Shown: positions 41,925 to 54,874, numbered from the stretch's first letter. The stretch is 64,000 nt of DNA from Corticium candelabrum (GCF_963422355.1 NC_085104.1:1000816-1064815); one strand, 5' to 3'. A program made the numbers and translations. The notes: generated by a model from the letters alone, not told the origin.

Positions 41925-43092
41925 TGTTCGCGTTTGGTGGCCACGTCTTTTGTCCGTTCGCAACCGAAATCGGCACGCACACTCGGCACGCACAGCAGAA
42001 GGTTTACGTAAAAAATTAAAAAAATTATGCACTGGGTCCCCTCTCGAGGGATCGACCCCCGCGTAAAATTTCTCGACAACGCAAACGCTACACATTCCAG
42101 TTCATTCGAACACACGCCCACACCAGTCCTGTGTAGACTGTATGCATCGTCGTCCTTCGCAAAGCTTCGAGCAATCGAATATCTCTTGCCGACGAAACTT
42201 ACTCTTGTAGCGCTTTCGTTTCTCTCCAAATTCTGATTGCATTTGCACCAAATCCAACCTACACGTTTTCTACAGCAAGCGCTACACGGGGAGTGTGTCG
42301 ATTTCTATCGAAACAAGCGCGAAGAGCAAGATTCGAATTCATTCAGCACATCCGGGACCTCGCAACAAACATTGCACGTGACGTGCCACAGACCTATCTT
42401 TACACTACGGTATCTTGCCCGTACGAAGGACGGGCCATGGATCCTAGTAATATATATAAAAATAATATCTAATCATCAAAATTTAAGTATTTGCATGCCC
42501 GGTTGGAGTAGAAACCATTAATTAATTTAATTATAGTGCAACAAATGTATAACGGATTGATTAATGTGCCTATTTAGCGACACACAGCATCAACACCAAT
42601 TACTAAACATAATAGTTAATTAATTAAACACAGAACTTGTACTGTACGTACTACTGCCTGTTATAAAAATCTAAGAACAAAGTACATGCACGTTCTCGTG
42701 GCTAGTTGGGATGTTCTGGATTCTATTTTCTTGTGGCCTTCTTCAATCGCTTTTCCAGCAATACATATGGTAATCAGGTAGCTAGCCCCTCCCCTTTTCC
42801 ACTTCTGACCGACTCCTCCTTCTATGTCGGTATTTTGACCAAGTATGTTATGAAAGAGCCGGATGAAGAGGGGGACTGCACATAGAAATTGATATTGGGA
42901 GATCAAGTATGTGCGTACACATGCATGTACTAAAACTGTAGGGTACAGTTACACAGAACAAACACGCCCATTATTTTAGTCACACCCACCAATGGTCAGA
43001 ATGCGGGAGATTTGATGCCAAATGCGGGTAGGAGGGAGAAGGGTCCCAAGTGTGGGAGTCTCCCGCTCAATGCGGGAGAGTTGGCAGCTCTG
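41720..43092. mobile_element. hAT-like element with nested Helitron
   Basis: Ends CAGACCTGCCAAC and GTTGGCAGCTCTG form an inverted pair of the CAGRGCTGCCAACTCTCCCG kind known from animal hAT-like elements; the right end has the usual run of AATGCGGGAG motifs. Without the Helitron (41,853-42,447) it is about 0.78 kb. No 8-bp duplication is clear. 43,093-43,600 between this and the CA tract shows no gene. Confidence 0.6.
41853..42447 (+). mobile_element. Non-autonomous Helitron, copy 3
   Basis: 595 bp, forward: TCTAATATATAAAGCTC at the 5' end, GCCCGTACGAAGGACGGGC hairpin, then CCTAG at the 3' end (42,447). Flanks A and T. Internally homologous to the other three copies; the shared frame MHLHQIQPTRFLQQALHGEC is a by-product. 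Confidence 0.92.
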
Positions 43093-43606
43093 ATGTTAAA
43101 GCCCTAGCTGTCATGGAAGTAAACATGCAAACTTCGTAGTAGTTTAGATTACGTATATAGGCCTGGTATAGGTAGTCGTCGTTTTGCGATCGTGATCAAG
43201 ACAATTGAAATGTACAGTCTAGATATGCACTCAGTTCCGTTGTAACGACAGTGGTATGGTATTTACTGACATAGAAATTGATATCAGCAAACATTGACTA
43301 TCAACAGTGTTAGATGCAGCACAGTGTAGTAAAGGATTGATCATACTGAAAGTATGGGACGTGTGAATAGTTGACTATAGGTGGCATTCAACTCCTGAAG
43401 GTGTTTCTTGGTTGTCAAGTACACACAGTCCCTAGCTACAATACAAAAGGATGGAGCGACGAAACTTCATGAAGTATTTTCTTCACCGTTTGGTCAGTTG
43501 TACGAATCGTTCCTAGACTCATCTGTAGTCGGACACGGAAATGATTTTTTAAGGTAGGTCCTATCATGAAACGTTGTCATGGGGAGGAGAAATTTGAGAT
43601 TTGTGT

Positions 43607-43756
<150 letters not shown>

Positions 43757-43896
43757 GCACACCAAAAGCTCAATAAAGAGCCATATAGGACCACGCCCAT
43801 TTCTGTTGTGCAACCCGCATTGGAAACCTCGCTATGCTCGGCAATAAATGGATAATGATAAAAGTTATTGTAAAGTCGTAATACACTTATTCTTAC

Positions 43897-46474
43897 CAAC
43901 ATCACATCGCTTTCCTGTGTATCCAGGAGGACAGTTGCAGTGATGGTCAGCAATGAGATCACTACAATAACCACCATTGAGACACTGCACTCTGACACAA
44001 TCATCAATATCTATTGACAATCATTAATGTTCTATTATCAATAAAACTATTTTTAAAATTTAATTAAAGTGTGTTTTACTTGTTTGACATAAAGTGTCTG
44101 TGAATCCAGTTGGACACAAACATTTGAACTGCCCAATGTTGTCTTGACAAGTGGCATTATTTTGACATGGGATGGATGCACACTCATCAACATCTAAACA
44201 CCTTTTTTAGTAAAGTATAATAAAGTCGATCAATACGTGGGCTTACTCGTTGTACAGTGACTGTCTGTGTATCCTGTTTGGCAGTTGCATTGATAACTGT
44301 TCACCAGGTCAAGACAGCTGCCTCCATTTTGACATGGGTTGCTCTGACATTCGTTGATATCTAAAACAATCAAATACATCATGTTGGTGCCCGTATAATT
44401 TTGACAATGTCAATGTTTGGGTGATACTTATGTCACAATGCTTGTCAGTGTATCCTTCTGTGCATTGACATTGATATCCATTGATCATATCCACACAAGT
44501 TCCGCTGTGCTGACATGGATTGGAAAAACACTCAAAGATCCCTAAACATTTTGTTCTATTTGTATTGTATGGTCAAGTTGCATTACCAGCCTTTTCTACC
44601 TGTTTCGCATTTTGTTCCCATGTATCCAGCTGTACAGTCACATACGAAGAACCCGATTTGATCTCGGCATGCCCCGTTTACACAATCATGTCGATTGCAC
44701 TCATTAATTTCTATTAATAAAAACTAAACAATAACTTGTTTAGTTGTGCTGGCTTGTTCCTGACCTGTTGCACAGTTGACTCCTGTGTATCCCACATCAC
44801 ACGAGCAAGAGTATGAGTCGATGTGATTTGAGCATGTACCACCATGTAGACACGGACTCGACAAACATTCATCAATTTCTACCAAATTGAGTTACTCAAA
44901 GTTTATCTTATGGTGTTTAGTAGTTGAATTCTTGACCTAACCTGTTGGACAGTTGACTCCTGTGTATCCTGGTCTACAATTGCAACGATAGGAAGCAACA
45001 TAATCCATACAGGTACCTTGCACACATGGACTGGACAAACATTCATTAATCTCTATGAAGATTAGAAGAAGATTTATGAATGCATTTCAAAACTGCTAGC
45101 ATTCAAGTTCCAGTTTGTACCTGTTTCACAGTGTATGCCTGTATAGCCATCCTTACAGTCACACTGGTAGCTGAGAGTGCCATCATTGCATTGGCCCCCA
45201 TTTTGGCAAGGATAAGATGCACAGTTGTCTATATCTATGAGCACACATGTACATGAGGCAACTTAGTTTCAATTCAAATTTGGTGAGAATTTTACGTGTT
45301 TCACAGTTTGTTCCTGTGTAATCACGATGGCATGTGCATTTGTACGAGCTGGTTAAGTCTTGACATGTGCCATTGTTCTCACATGGGAAAGGTAAACAAA
45401 AAAATGCTAATTACAAGATACAACATTCATATGTTATGTGGTGGAAATGTATCTACTTATATACCTGTCTCACAGTGACCTCCAGTGTAGTAGTTGGGAC
45501 ACTGACAACTGTACCTTTGTAGATCATCACGACATGTAGCTCCATTTTGACAAGGAGTCGATTCACACTCATTAATCTCTGCACAATACGAGTCATAGAA
45601 CAAGTGTGATCTTGTATTGTGTGGTGACCCTTTCTTACCGGTTGAACAGTTTCTGTCTGAGTTCTCATAACCTGCAAGGCATATCCTTTGTCCTGTTGTT
45701 GTGTTGCATGTGTAATGGGCTGGTGGGATTGCTGTGTCTTGAGCCACACAGTATTCACCACAATCGTTGTCATACCAGTTTTTGTCACAGAACAACTGCC
45801 ACTCTACTGTCAATTTTATTGGATGACTTGCACGTGAACCAGTAAAGTCTGATGTCTGATTTATCAAACTGGAAGCCGCTGATATATCGATTATGTCTAT
45901 TAGTTTTTGTGATAGGTTATCGATCACCTCTACTTGAATATAATGTTGATCCTGTAATGAAAGTTAGAGTTGGATTGTTGATGCTAGCAAGTACATACAT
46001 TGGATGTGACATATCTATTACCAGAGCTGATGCGTTGAAGCTAAAGTTGAAAGTTCCATTACTGTCAGTAAATATAACTAGAGAGTTTCCTGGTTGTATA
46101 ATTGGATTGTAGAATCCTGTTTCAATTGTTTGTAAGCAGCTTCCACTTGGAAATGATCCACTTCCACTTCCACTTCCGCTTTCACTTCCACTTGATGTTC
46201 CTCCTTTGTAACATATCTTAAACTTTGGACGACACACACGACGGCAACCTGGAGCCACCTGACCATCGCAACAGTCAGCGTTGAAATCTCTGAAGTGAAA
46301 TGGACTGCTGAGCTGTTTGAATTTTACTTGCAGTCGACCGTCCCCTCTGACCTAAAAACAATTAACAATTATTTAGAGAGAATTAAATGCACTTTACTGG
46401 TCATGCTAGTAAAGTACCATAATAAGTACGTCACAAAACAAGAGCATGAAGAACAGACTCGTGGCAGCTACCAT
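43897..46474 (-). CDS. DSL4: divergent DSL/EGF protein, 3' end not found
   Basis: Exon 1 46474-46418 is a signal peptide ([19 protein letters not shown]). Exon 2 from 46351 is MNNL-like ([20 protein letters not shown]) with a Ser/Gly-rich insert. The following exon encodes a variant DSL domain ([37 protein letters not shown]), longer between Cys 3 and Cys 4 than in DSL1/3. Then about ten single-EGF exons, the last being 44010-43897 ([20 protein letters not shown]). The three EGF exons nearest the 3' end (44,085-44,540) are close relatives of DSL1 exons; the earlier ones are distinct. One (about 45,395-45,297) has lost the usual leading acidic residues. No FN3, membrane or tail exon follows, apart from an orphan EGF pair at 41,366-41,598, so the product is either secreted or the gene is truncated by the transposon complex to its left. 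Confidence 0.75.
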
Positions 46475-46499
46475 GTTGTTTGCTGTGGCTAAAACAAAC

Positions 46500-47480
46500 A
46501 AATACATATACACCTACATCTAGACACCTACTGCATGTGATGTAAAAGCATATTATTTAGAGAAAGCAAACCTCAAGTTCTACAATCTACGTATTCAACA
46601 ACGCGTACTCCACATCACAGCTGCCTTGAAAATAACTGGATGTACAGCACATGTTCTAGAACCACGTGAGGTAATTAACTCTACTCATGCATCCTCCCCC
46701 TTTCTCTGCATAACTTAAAAAAAACGGCGAGATGGACAAAGAAGTTTATAATTGCTGGACAACCCATTACAGTGCACAGAAAGATTTTAAATTGGCAAGT
46801 CTTGAATTAATTAAGATTTCCATGAACAAAACTTCATGCAGCCACACCCATACCAACAGACTAGAGGAATGTTGAAACACTAAATTTTTAGAATAGAGTA
46901 CATGCAACACTACCATGAAAAGTACATTTCCAACCCGTCAAGACGTCATTTATCCAATAATAGAAACAGTACAATACAACAAATATTTCTAATTTCCCTA
47001 AAATTGCCTATATACCTAAAATCTCAACATAACAGGTAAACTACATGTAAATCCAAATCTGATCATTTATTCACCAAATTTAAAAATGTAACATGTATAC
47101 ACAAAACAACAGCAATAACAACAACAACAATAATACAACGTCATGCTTCAAGCAAAAACTAGTATGCAAGAAGTGAGTGTTACTTACCATACTGTGAAAT
47201 TGCAACTCTAGCTACCAGCCAACTAAACAAGTTGTACATGTATACAGAAACTGTACTGAAAGAATTCACCCAGAAAAGTAGCAAGTGCAGTAGAAACTTC
47301 AACAGACATCCTAAACAATAAATAATTAAATATATAAATAAATAAACAAATAAATAAATAATGGAGCAAATTTAATTGTACATAAAAAATAAACAACTTG
47401 TAACTAAACTAAATGCAATGAATACATCTCACAATTAATTGATCCTAAAATATGTCTAAACAAACAAGTAAACTTTATTG
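46500..47480. other. A/T-rich spacer, no gene seen
   Basis: No open frame with family resemblance on either strand; short AT repeats near 47,325-47,370. It holds the DSL4 promoter on its left side, but no motif is recognised. Confidence 0.5.
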
Positions 47481-47489
47481 CTAGATCTT

Positions 47490-47570
47490 TGGTGGTGGTG
47501 GTGGTGGTGGTGGTGGTGGTGGTGGTGGTGGTGGTGGTGATGGTGGTGGTGGTGTGTGTGTGTGTGTGTG
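47490..47570. repeat. (GGT)n then (TG)n tract
   Basis: About 20 GGT triplets followed by TG dinucleotides, directly after the donor of the DSL-type exon (minus strand CACCACC). It replaces the TG tract seen at this intron position in DSL1 and DSL3. Confidence 0.95.
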
Positions 47571-47580
47571 CACTACAACT

Positions 47581-48462
47581 CACCTGTAGTACAAGCGTTT
47601 TGTGAATTTGTCCATCCTGGAAGGCAACTCTTTGCTTCATTTGATAAACAGTCATGGCTAGTGACCACTGACATTATCCACAGGTTTACAAAATATAGAA
47701 CAATCCTCAAGTTAGAAATGATCATTACATCTCACTTGCCACTTAATATCAAGACTTTTTGATTTAGTGAAATCTTCCAAAATTATTAGTGAACCAAAAT
47801 TTCCATAGCTGGTGCTACTATCCTCATACTCAAATGACACTATCAATGCAGGAGGACTTGTGTAATTGTTCGACACATTAACTTCCAGATTCAATCCACC
47901 CTAGCATGATCAACATGTCATTACATTGCAAGGTCATCCTACATTCAACTGAAGATGTCAAAACTCACTTACTGGCCAGGAACCTTTAAAAATAAACAAA
48001 TGAGGTTCCTTACGCCATTTCCCAATGTTTGATTTAATGTAACGTATATGGTAAAAAGCACTGCAGGTACTGGATCAGGTGCAGTGAGAAGCACTCCAGT
48101 TGTCTGACAAATTAGAAAGAGTTCAGTTGTATAATGCCAAGTCGATAACACACTTCAAAATTGTTGTCACACGCCTGGGTAGTGATGCAAGGACTTGCAG
48201 CAACAAGAGAGTGACAGCAATCTCCATTGCTATGTTTTAGAGTAAAATCCAAATAATAGTCAAAATAAATCTCCACGTTACCGTCAGCAGCTTCCTACAG
48301 CACAAATTTTTAGTAGAGTACGTAGTGAAAACATTAAATTTGCATCAGAGCATTAGAACGCCATGCAGTACCATACAGATCTAATTACTTTGCCCCACAC
48401 TTACCAAACGTGTCCAACAGAACACTAAAACTAGTCATATATATAATATATAAAGTTCAAAT

Positions 48463-48519
<57 letters not shown>

Positions 48520-49037
48520 TCGCGTTTGGCGGCCACGTCTTTTGTCCGTTCGCAACCGAAATCGGCACGCACACTCGGCACGCACAGAGGAAGGTTTGCG
48601 TAAAAATAAAAGAAATAATACACCGGTCCCCTTTCGAGGGATCAACCCACGCGTAAAATTTCTCGACGACGCAAACGCTACACATTGCAGTTCATTCAAA
48701 CACACGCCCGCGCCGGTCCCGTGTAGACCCTACGCATCGCCGTCCTTCGCAAAGATTCGAGCAATCGAATATCTCTTGCCGACGAAACTCACTCTTCTAG
48801 CGCTTGCGTTTCTCTCCAAATTCTGATTGCATTTGCACCGAATCCAACCTACACGTTTTCTGCAGCAAGCGCTACACGGGGAGTGTGTCGATTTCTATCG
48901 AAACAAGCGCGAAGAGCAAGATTCGAATTCATTCAGCATATCCGGGACCTCGCAACAAAAATTGCACGTGACGTGTCCACAGACCTATCTTTACACTACA
49001 GTATCTTGCCCGTACGAAGGACGGGCCATGGATCCTA

Positions 49038-49079
<42 letters not shown>

Positions 49080-49092
49080 CAGCAACATTCTC
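47581..49092 (-). pseudogene. DSL N-terminal pseudogene beside MIC26-B
   Basis: Minus-strand copy of the first three DSL exons: signal exon at about 49,092 (now split from its intron by a Helitron), MNNL exon at about 48,295-47,982 and DSL exon at about 47,904-47,589. The DSL exon has a stop after VRCNDHF and further changes (VDNVSG), and the MNNL exon has indels. No EGF exons follow to the left. With DSL2 (19.2-20.8 kb) it may be the two ends of one block 2 gene now 27 kb apart. Confidence 0.8.
48435..49038 (+). mobile_element. Non-autonomous Helitron, copy 4
   Basis: About 604 bp, forward, with a TA-rich 5' end (TCATATATATAATATATAAAG) and hairpin plus CCTAG at 49,038, followed by an expanded (TA)n. 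Empty sites in the same paralogous exon exist at 14,203-14,222 (AAACCATTCGTAACAGCAAC) and 54,855-54,870, so the insertion postdates block duplication. Confidence 0.92.
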
Positions 49093-49841
49093 AGTCAAAC
49101 AATCAACTAAAGAGCATCCGGCCCTGGAACCTCCCATCTGATCAGATTTCACCGTGGGAGTTACTATTTAATTGTCTACATTTCCATATTCAATCTACAA
49201 TCTAAAACCTTCAATGTCATCAGCGTTAAAAATGTGTTTACTAATTAATTAATGGCCAATGTCATTTGATATCAATCATTCTTTCAATGGTAAGCACTAC
49301 TGTACAGTCATATAGACTACTCTTGTGCTTTAGCCTCTAGATGTCGATATATACAGTAGACTCACTAGCAATCAATAATTTAATAATTACGTACATTGTG
49401 TTTACCTTCTTTAACAGATAGAGATATATAGCTAGAAGTGAATGATAGGAACGTGCCCACCAGCGCCAGAAACTTACAATTATAATATGCATGTCACGTG
49501 CACATGCACGCATTGCCCGCGATAGCAGCAACAGCAGCAATTAAAAGAAACTAACAACCACAGCAGTACAAATATACATATTATACAGCTGAGATAACAA
49601 ATTACGACGACTAAAATCAACTGAACACTAAATAATGAGTTGATATCCGGGCTTCAACACTTGAACCAACATAGCCAGGTAATGAGAACACACGGGTATT
49701 ACAATTAAAATGGTTTCCCGTCTTTTACGTCCTTCGGCTATCGTTCGCCGCCTTTACGGCCGCTGAAACAGACGATGTTAACTCAAAATCTTCTAGAAGT
49801 ATTTTAGAGGTATAGGATCTGCTCGATATCTTACTAAAATC

Positions 49842-49921
49842 TAACCTCGGCCCCAGACTCATGTAAGCCTGGCAGAGTGTCATACGGGAACCGGACACTT
49901 CATGAGTCTGGGACGAGGCTA
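49842..49921. mobile_element. Short hAT-like MITE in MIC26-B intron 1
   Basis: 80 bp, TAACCTCGGCCCCAGACTCA to TGAGTCTGGGACGAGGCTA, an almost complete hairpin sharing end sequence with the foldback at 15,250. Flanked by CTAAAATC and CTACAATC (8 bp, one mismatch). MIC26-A and the intact gene lack it (ACTAAAATCGACG at 14,908-14,920). Confidence 0.85.
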
Positions 49922-50535
49922 CTACAATCGACGTTTGAGTGACGAAATTTTCTTTGTTTTTAGTTGCCGATTTACTTTACAGAAGAGGTCAAATACTTAG
50001 AATATAAGGCGCCTGAAAGAACAGAATTGGAGGAATACATTGCGCGAGTGAGAAGGAAAGTATAGAGGTTTGGAGAAAACGTGGAGGTGGGGCATGTTCT
50101 CGCAGTCCCAGACCTACGCGCTGAAGCAGACAGACGGACAGACAGACAGGCAGACAGACAGACAAATGGACGATAAACAGACACAGACAGATAGGCTAGA
50201 TGATAACAGACAAGTAGTTGGACAGACCAACTGACAGACCAACTGACTGATTGACTGATTGACTGCATCACATTATCTTGTGTCTTGTGCAACAGTGAGT
50301 ACTGTAACATACTAACGTGCATGTGTTGTTTTGTTGAATAGGAACGTTTCGTATCAATGAAGAAGAGTGATATGATGGTGAATGACAAAGTCATCGGTAA
50401 GAATCACTAACATGGCCACAACTTGTTGCTTTTCACTTCTCATTCAAATCTTGATCAAATTCATGCAAGGACACCTTATTCCATGCAATAAAACATAAAT
50501 GGAAGTTAGACAGCTAGACGTACAGGCAGATAGAT

Positions 50536-50537
<2 letters not shown>

Positions 50538-50628
<91 letters not shown>
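50538..50628. repeat. (CA)n tract, MIC26-B intron 3
   Basis: CA run followed by CAGA units; paralogue of 16,690-16,765. Confidence 0.95.
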
Positions 50629-50631
<3 letters not shown>

Positions 50632-51115
50632 ACAGATGGATACGGACAAACAGACAGACAGACAGAACACGGACAAACTGATAATGATACATCAAATTCT
50701 AGCTTCACTCATTTGTGTGTTTGGACTATCTGCATCTGTAACTTCAGCACAATTATATAATACGTACAACTTTAAACCACTAGTGTGTTTCACTCTTTCA
50801 GAATACAGCAACGTTAGCACTGATACGGCCGACACCTAAGAGAACATCATACCAAAAGTGGCCGCAGTGTCGCGCGTCGGCGTCATCAACTTTGCAGCAG
50901 CCGACAGTAAACAGACAAATACATGTAAAACATATCGTTTAACAACAGTGTTCTGCATCAGGTTCAAGGACGAGACAAATCCTTTTGCCACTCGTCGGAT
51001 CCACAGCAATGGCCACGGTGTGTTTCCCAACGATAACAAACCAAGTTTTAGTCAAATCCGGAGTGCGAGTCTACCATCAACTAAAAGAGCAACTGATACT
51101 GAGGTAGATGAGTTA

Positions 51116-51900
51116 GTAACGTACAGTAGATGGTCAGACACACAGACAGACAGACAACCTGCATGCTGCTCGACGATCCACACCATCATTCACCTTGACA
51201 CGTTTTTCCCACTTTTACAGTTGACCAGATTCTTTACATCCACGGAAAGAGCATAACAGGACTCTCCATGGAAGAAGTTGTCAAAGTCATTCGAGACGAG
51301 CTGACTGTCTTCATCGCCACCACCTCACTTCAATGACCTCCCGTCGACCCACATGCCAAACTCACATGGTACGCCGTCCTTGACTATAACAAAATGTCTG
51401 GAGTTAGAGAGAGTAGTATGCCCAATGAATCAGTAGGAGAATTCAACGAGCCAGGACTCTCAAGTGACAAACAAAGTGAGGAAGATATATTGAATCCTGA
51501 CCACTCACAGACTGATACTGCAGGTATAAAGCAGTCTAGACTAGAAACACACACTTATCATGCTCCGGACTGGCAATCAAGAGCAGGTTTGGGTAGTGAG
51601 AAATCCTTGCCATCTAAGCCAGTCAAATACGCCGAGTTGGAGTGGGGAAACGAAGGTGTGAAAAGAAAAAACCCACAGAGAAAGAGTAGGTCATGTAGTA
51701 TGCCGTTCGCTGGGTCGGGCTGCTTGTGTTGCTTATTTTCGGTGTGGAAGGACTGAACTGACCGGTTGTGGGACGTAAGATGTTCAGACTTAGGTTTCTT
51801 GCTGCATTTGTGGTGCATGTCGGATAATGTAGTGAGAAGGCGACGAAAAATTGAGTTGCTGTAATAAAATAAAATTGAGTCTATTTGGAAGTAAAAACGT
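51116..51900 (+). pseudogene. Decayed copy of PH-PDZ exon 2 (block 3)
   Basis: Intron tail, acceptor, then TTGACCAGATTCTTTACATC and on to the AATAAA region. Has a deletion in the stretch that encodes IRPTTSIQRP and a substituted start of the exon (VD for GD). An open stretch at 51,394-51,756 (MSGVRESSMPNESVGEFNEP) continues past the parent's stop position in the KSRSC frame. No promoter of its own is evident. Confidence 0.85.
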
Positions 51901-52221
51901 TTGTTCAAAGTGCAGGTGTTAGGGGTGCATATAGCTATGTGCAGATCCAAAGATTAACACAGGTCGGTCACATTATGTGCAACCAACTCGACGACTCACT
52001 TCCTGCATAACACGTGACCGCCTCCAGAACACGTGACCAATAATTAAACTTATGTTTACTTGAAGTACTCAAAAGGACAGTCAAGTGGTTGATGTTGCAG
52101 ACCTCTTGTCTTGATGTTTCACTCTAACAATGAAAGTAGAGAAATCTCTGATACAGGCTTTCTGATTTGGTTGCTTGGGTGAGTGGTACTGAGATTTGAT
52201 GTGTACGTGTTGACACAAACA

Positions 52222-52284
52222 AATTGCTGACAGACAGACAGACAGATAGACAGACAGACACACATACACGCACACACACACATG

Positions 52285-52356
<72 letters not shown>

Positions 52357-52367
52357 ACACACACAGA

Positions 52368-52413
<46 letters not shown>
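52222..52413. repeat. (CAGA)n/(CA)n tract
   Basis: CAGA units then CA dinucleotides with ACCACACAC interruptions. The region 51,900-52,620 has no credible gene. Confidence 0.95.
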
Positions 52414-52415
<2 letters not shown>

Positions 52416-52637
52416 TGGAAGCATTTTGATTAGAGTTACCTCGCTCTCAGTTAGATTACCGTGTGTGAAGATTGCGTGTGCTTTTGACTGTCTTTGAAGA
52501 CCGCGTCTTCTCGATGCTTTCTATTGAAATCTAACAGACTGATACACTCATTTACGCTGCACTAGACATTCTGACTTGGCTAGGCTAGTACACAGCAATG
52601 TATGACGTCAGTTGTCTTGATATACTGATATCATCTT

Positions 52638-53957
52638 TCAAGTGTATGGTTGATTGTCTACCACTTCAGCTGATGGCTCTGCATACATGTACAACTGACT
52701 TCTTGTTAGTACCATTGGTGTTTCTTCATACAATTGACTTCTTGTTAGTACCATTGGTGTTTCTTCATACAATTGACTTCTTGTGATGACTTCAGTGGAA
52801 AAGTCAGTGTCAACCACCGTTTCATACGTAACATCTTCATTCATTTGTTCCTGTTTATCTAATTCAGTTGTATTCATTTTTGTCACAGTATCTACAGTAC
52901 TACAAACGTCCTGATATGGTAACAGCAGCATTGATTGCTTTACAAACGTGTTACCTTGTTAGGCGCCTTCCTCGATAGAAATAACAAGCAGCCAGCACCA
53001 GCAGAATGACACTAATGCTTATAACCAATGTAGCAGTTGCAACTGTGGCTGTTATTGGTAATCTCACATTTGTCTCCTTGTCTGATGAAAGAAAAACAAA
53101 TTGCATGCAGGCTTGAGATAGCTACAGAACAATATCTTGGTATACATATAATACATGTGTGGATCTTACTTTCGCAACGAAGCATGTGAGAGCTCGAAGC
53201 AATCCCCAATCCATTTATACTTCGTGGTCTTATCTGAAATGTGTATAAAGTGTCTTGCTGCAATTCTTCGAGAAACACATGATCTGTGTTGTTATTTAAT
53301 AAAAATTCTAGATTTATCTGTCCGTGGATGCTTGTGAGTTGTACTGAATATCCAATGATGTCTGCAGTTTTATCGTACGTGATACGAGATGTTGGCTGTA
53401 TGAATGAGGAGTTACAACCAATTTTAGTTGATATGAATGGAGTTGGTAAGTGACTTGTTTCACAGTTGATTCCCATGTATCCAACTTTACATAAGCAGGA
53501 ATATGAGTTGACGTCATCATGACAAGTGCCATTATTTTGGCATGGGCTGGACGAGCATTCATCAATATCTGAAAAACATTGAATTGTTATATATAGACTT
53601 CCTAAAATAGAAATTAGCAACTAACTTGTTTCACAATAGTCTCCTGTGTATCCAATGATGCAGTTACACTTAATCTCACCAAACTCAATTATGCATGATC
53701 CGTTGTTCTGGCATGGCTCGCTTGCACATAAAGCTTTAGCAAATAAAATGAGACAAAACCTCTATGTGAGCATCAATGTGGAGGTTACAAATGTATGAAT
53801 GCATTTTGTACTACTTATAGCAATTATTGCACCACACCACACCACACTATTCAAACTTGAAGAAGCTATAACGGATGTGATCTAGATTAGCCACAAAACA
53901 TGTCAAAAATTGAGCCACAGACACACTGTTCAAAAATGAAGGGCTGGTGAGTATGTG

Positions 53958-54034
<77 letters not shown>

Positions 54035-54874
54035 ACTCACCTGTAGTACAATTGTTTTGTGGATTTGTCCATCCTGGAAGACACCTCTTTGTTCCATTTG
54101 ATAAACAGTCATAGTGGCCACTGACATCATCCACAGGTTTACAGAATATGAAACAATCCTCATTGTAGAAATGATCACTACATCTCACTCGCCACTTAAT
54201 ATCAAGACTTTTTGTTTTACTGAGATCACTCAAAATTATTAGCGAACTAAAATCTCCAAAGCTGGTGCTACTATCCTCATACACAAATGACCCTATAAAT
54301 GCAGGAGGACTTGTGTAATAGTTCGACACATTAACTTCCAGATTCAATCCACCCTAGCATGATCAACATGTCATTACATTGCAAGGTCATCCTACATTCA
54401 ACTGAACATGTCAAAACTCACTTACTGGCCAGGAACCTTTAAAAAACAAAGAAATGGGGTTCCTTATGCCATTTCCCAACGTTTGGTTTAATGTAAAGCT
54501 TAGGCTATGAGCCGATGTAAATACTGGATCAGGTGCAGTGAGAAGCACTCCAGTTGTCTGACAGGTTAGAAAGAGTTCAGTTGTATTGACAGGTCGATAA
54601 CACACTTCAAAATAGTTGGCACAGCTCTTCAAGCAAGCACCAGCAGCAGGGCGACAGCAATCTCCATTGCTTTGTTGTAGATTAATGTCCAAATAAAAGT
54701 CAAAGTAAATCTCCACGTTACCGTCAGCAGCTCCCTACAACACAAACTATTAAAGTAATGAAAACATCAAATTTTGCATCAGAGCATTAGAACGCCACAG
54801 ATCTAAATCTTACTTTACCCCACACTTACCAATCCTGTCCAACAGAACACTAAAACCAGTCGTAACAGCAACAT
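52638..54874 (-). CDS. DSL3: compact DSL-EGF-FN3 transmembrane protein, intact
   Basis: Exons (minus): 54874-54830 signal peptide; 54734-54426 MNNL-like (GDCCRPAAGACLKSCANYFE); 54353-54041 DSL (WRVRCSDHFYNEDC, FCKPVDDVSGHYDC, CLPGWTNPQNNC); 53733-53626 EGF; 53568-53170, one exon with EGF (DIDECSSSPCQNNGTCHDDV) plus FN3-like domain (LEELQQDTLYTFQIRPRSIN); 53081-52955 membrane helix; 52899-52638 tail. All phases agree and there is no stop. The tail has DVTYETVVDTD, two exact 13-residue units (RSQLYEETPMVLT, 39 bp each at DNA level) and LYMYAEP. Only two EGFs, the fewest in the family. This is probably the best functional DSL copy. It starts 557 bp from MIC26 on the opposite strand. In Notch ligands the N-terminal module, DSL and first EGFs contact Notch; the FN3 near the membrane is unusual. 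Confidence 0.88.

Larger units (their letters stand above)
49710..51115 (+). pseudogene. MIC26-B: decayed MIC26/27 copy fused to PH-PDZ intron
   Basis: Exon 1 at 49,710 reads MVSRLLRPSAIVRRLYGR and then stops, owing to a small deletion. Exon 2 (about 49,965) has TAG in place of a Trp codon (KV*). Exon 3 is at about 50,342-50,396, and exon 4 ends early (NVSTDTADT*). Exon 5 (about 50,960) switches to PH-PDZ intron at CTGATACTGAGGTAGATGAG, the same junction as MIC26-A. More decayed than MIC26-A. Confidence 0.88.
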
